Below are positions 63,090 through 64,000 of a stretch of 64,000 bases of DNA, one piece after another (position 1 is the stretch's first letter; the number at the start of each line of letters is the position of its first letter). The notes under the pieces are model-generated. The model did no database searches and was not told the DNA's origin. It saw only the letters and a program-made list of their open reading frames with translations. Source of the DNA: Glandiceps talaboti. Taxonomy: Eukaryota > Hemichordata > Enteropneusta > Spengelidae. The stretch is from the NCBI RefSeq assembly GCF_964340395.1, contig NC_135570.1:15065322-15129321 (forward strand). The letters are read 5' to 3'. The translations under genes and the position numbers were made by a program.

Positions 63090-63480
63090 AAACTAGGGTG
63101 AGAGAAGATTATCGGAAACACACCATTTTTGGCCTAAGGCCTGAACAAAAATTGTTTGGTTCCGGTTACCCAACCCCACCTAGTTTTCACTGTCGACCCT
63201 ACAACTTTTTATGTATTACGAAAAAAATAATAACATCACAAAAATTGTGAAGTCTCATGAGAAATAATGGATGCAGAAGCTGACATCAACTTAAAAAGAC
63301 AATATAAAACTGTTCTTCCAATCTGTAATGGCTGTACATCTGATGAGAAGAAACCAATAACACAGAGACCATATGGAAAACAACAGAAAACATAACTACC
63401 TGAACTAGACACAAAAAAATCTATCTACCCACCTATTCTAAAATTGAGCATAATTGGAACAATACAATTTTTTTGTAGGC
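63090..63480. repeat. Dispersed repeat E (inverted orientation)
   Basis: 'ttccggttacccaacccca', 'aagtctcatgagaaataatg' and 'aacacagagaccatatggaa' are reverse complements of blocks at 50640-50960. Order and spacing are conserved over about 330 bp. Confidence 0.8.
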
Positions 63481-64000
63481 CTAAGTATTCGTCAGAATAT
63501 AAACCCATACTCTGGCAACACAATAGAGAAAAATATATTGAAAATATTATACTGGGACAATCCAATAGATCTGTATAAGAAATATATAATTTATGCAGGT
63601 TTATACTAAATTAGGATTATCACACCTCATTTTCTTTTATACAGCAGATAAGGGGTTAAAAGGTCAATACAACAACTGAAATGTGAAAATATAATATGCA
63701 AACTTTAGTGAAAATGCCTAGATTTATATCTAGTTTATCCACTGCTGTATATTTATCTCATAGTGAAACGGATACTTCAGGGTAAAAAATCCTTTTCTTC
63801 TCTCACTTTTTAAAAAACTTTTAAAGTCTAAAATGACATATCATAATTTTTGATTTACTAAATTAAAATTTTGATTTGACTGCTCAGCTATTAATTTGGT
63901 AATTTGAAATAATTTGGTTTATTTAAAAATTTAATGATTTAAAAAATCATGAATATTTGTGTATTACCATGACAGGTATGTTAGAATTAATGACAGTGTT

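Larger units (their letters stand above)
60853..64000. other. Gene-free 3' flank of RAP copy 2
   Basis: It contains MITE A (61089-61443), an inverted-repeat element (62035-62382) and dispersed repeat E (about 62700-62830 and 63090-63480). No splice-bounded exon is seen up to the window end. No clear AATAAA lies close to the stop at 60850-60852; the nearest is inside or beyond the MITE (about 61446). Confidence 0.5.

Overview
This window is animal (metazoan) nuclear DNA. Genes are split by short, clean GT-AG introns, intergenic DNA is AT-rich, and microsatellites, foldback elements and decayed retrotransposons are abundant. The gene content is deuterostome-like: EGF/HYR/CUB ectodomain protein, peptide GPCR, LRPAP1 (RAP). 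Three introns begin with a minisatellite built from the exon/5'-splice-site junction, a pattern I recall being reported from amphioxus genes. A cephalochordate (Branchiostoma-like) is my best guess, but the sequence alone does not prove it.

Layout. 1-5.2 kb (+): 3' part of a secreted or membrane ectodomain gene (Ca-binding EGF, two HYR, tectonin-like propeller, CUB). 5.2-10.4 kb: repeats and a LINE 3' end. 10.5-14.2 kb (-): complete 4-exon rhodopsin-class peptide GPCR, with an exon/donor-derived minisatellite opening intron 3. 14.3-20.6 kb: a decayed LINE reverse transcriptase and dispersed repeats. 20.65-27.4 kb (-): 3-exon gene for an unrecognised 699-residue protein with an N-terminal membrane anchor; intron 2 holds a large 24-bp satellite. 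28.9-34.8 kb (+): 3' exons of an unrecognised gene, with a TTAA-flanked DNA transposon and a 39-bp minisatellite in its introns. 35-39.2 kb: a cluster of inverted-repeat DNA transposons with readable target-site duplications. 40.4-45.9 kb and 48.1-60.9 kb (+): two tandem, complete, 7-exon LRPAP1 (receptor-associated protein) genes with identical intron phases. 60.9-64 kb: foldback elements and dispersed repeats.

Functional links. The two RAP paralogues encode ER chaperones for LDL-receptor-family proteins. The downstream copy keeps the canonical receptor-binding lysines; the upstream copy has lost one of them and the pH-sensing histidines, which suggests divergence of function. No operon-like organisation is expected or seen. 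The most unusual structural feature is the repeated tandem copying of 5' splice sites at the start of three introns in two unrelated genes. In each case only the most upstream copy gives an open reading frame.
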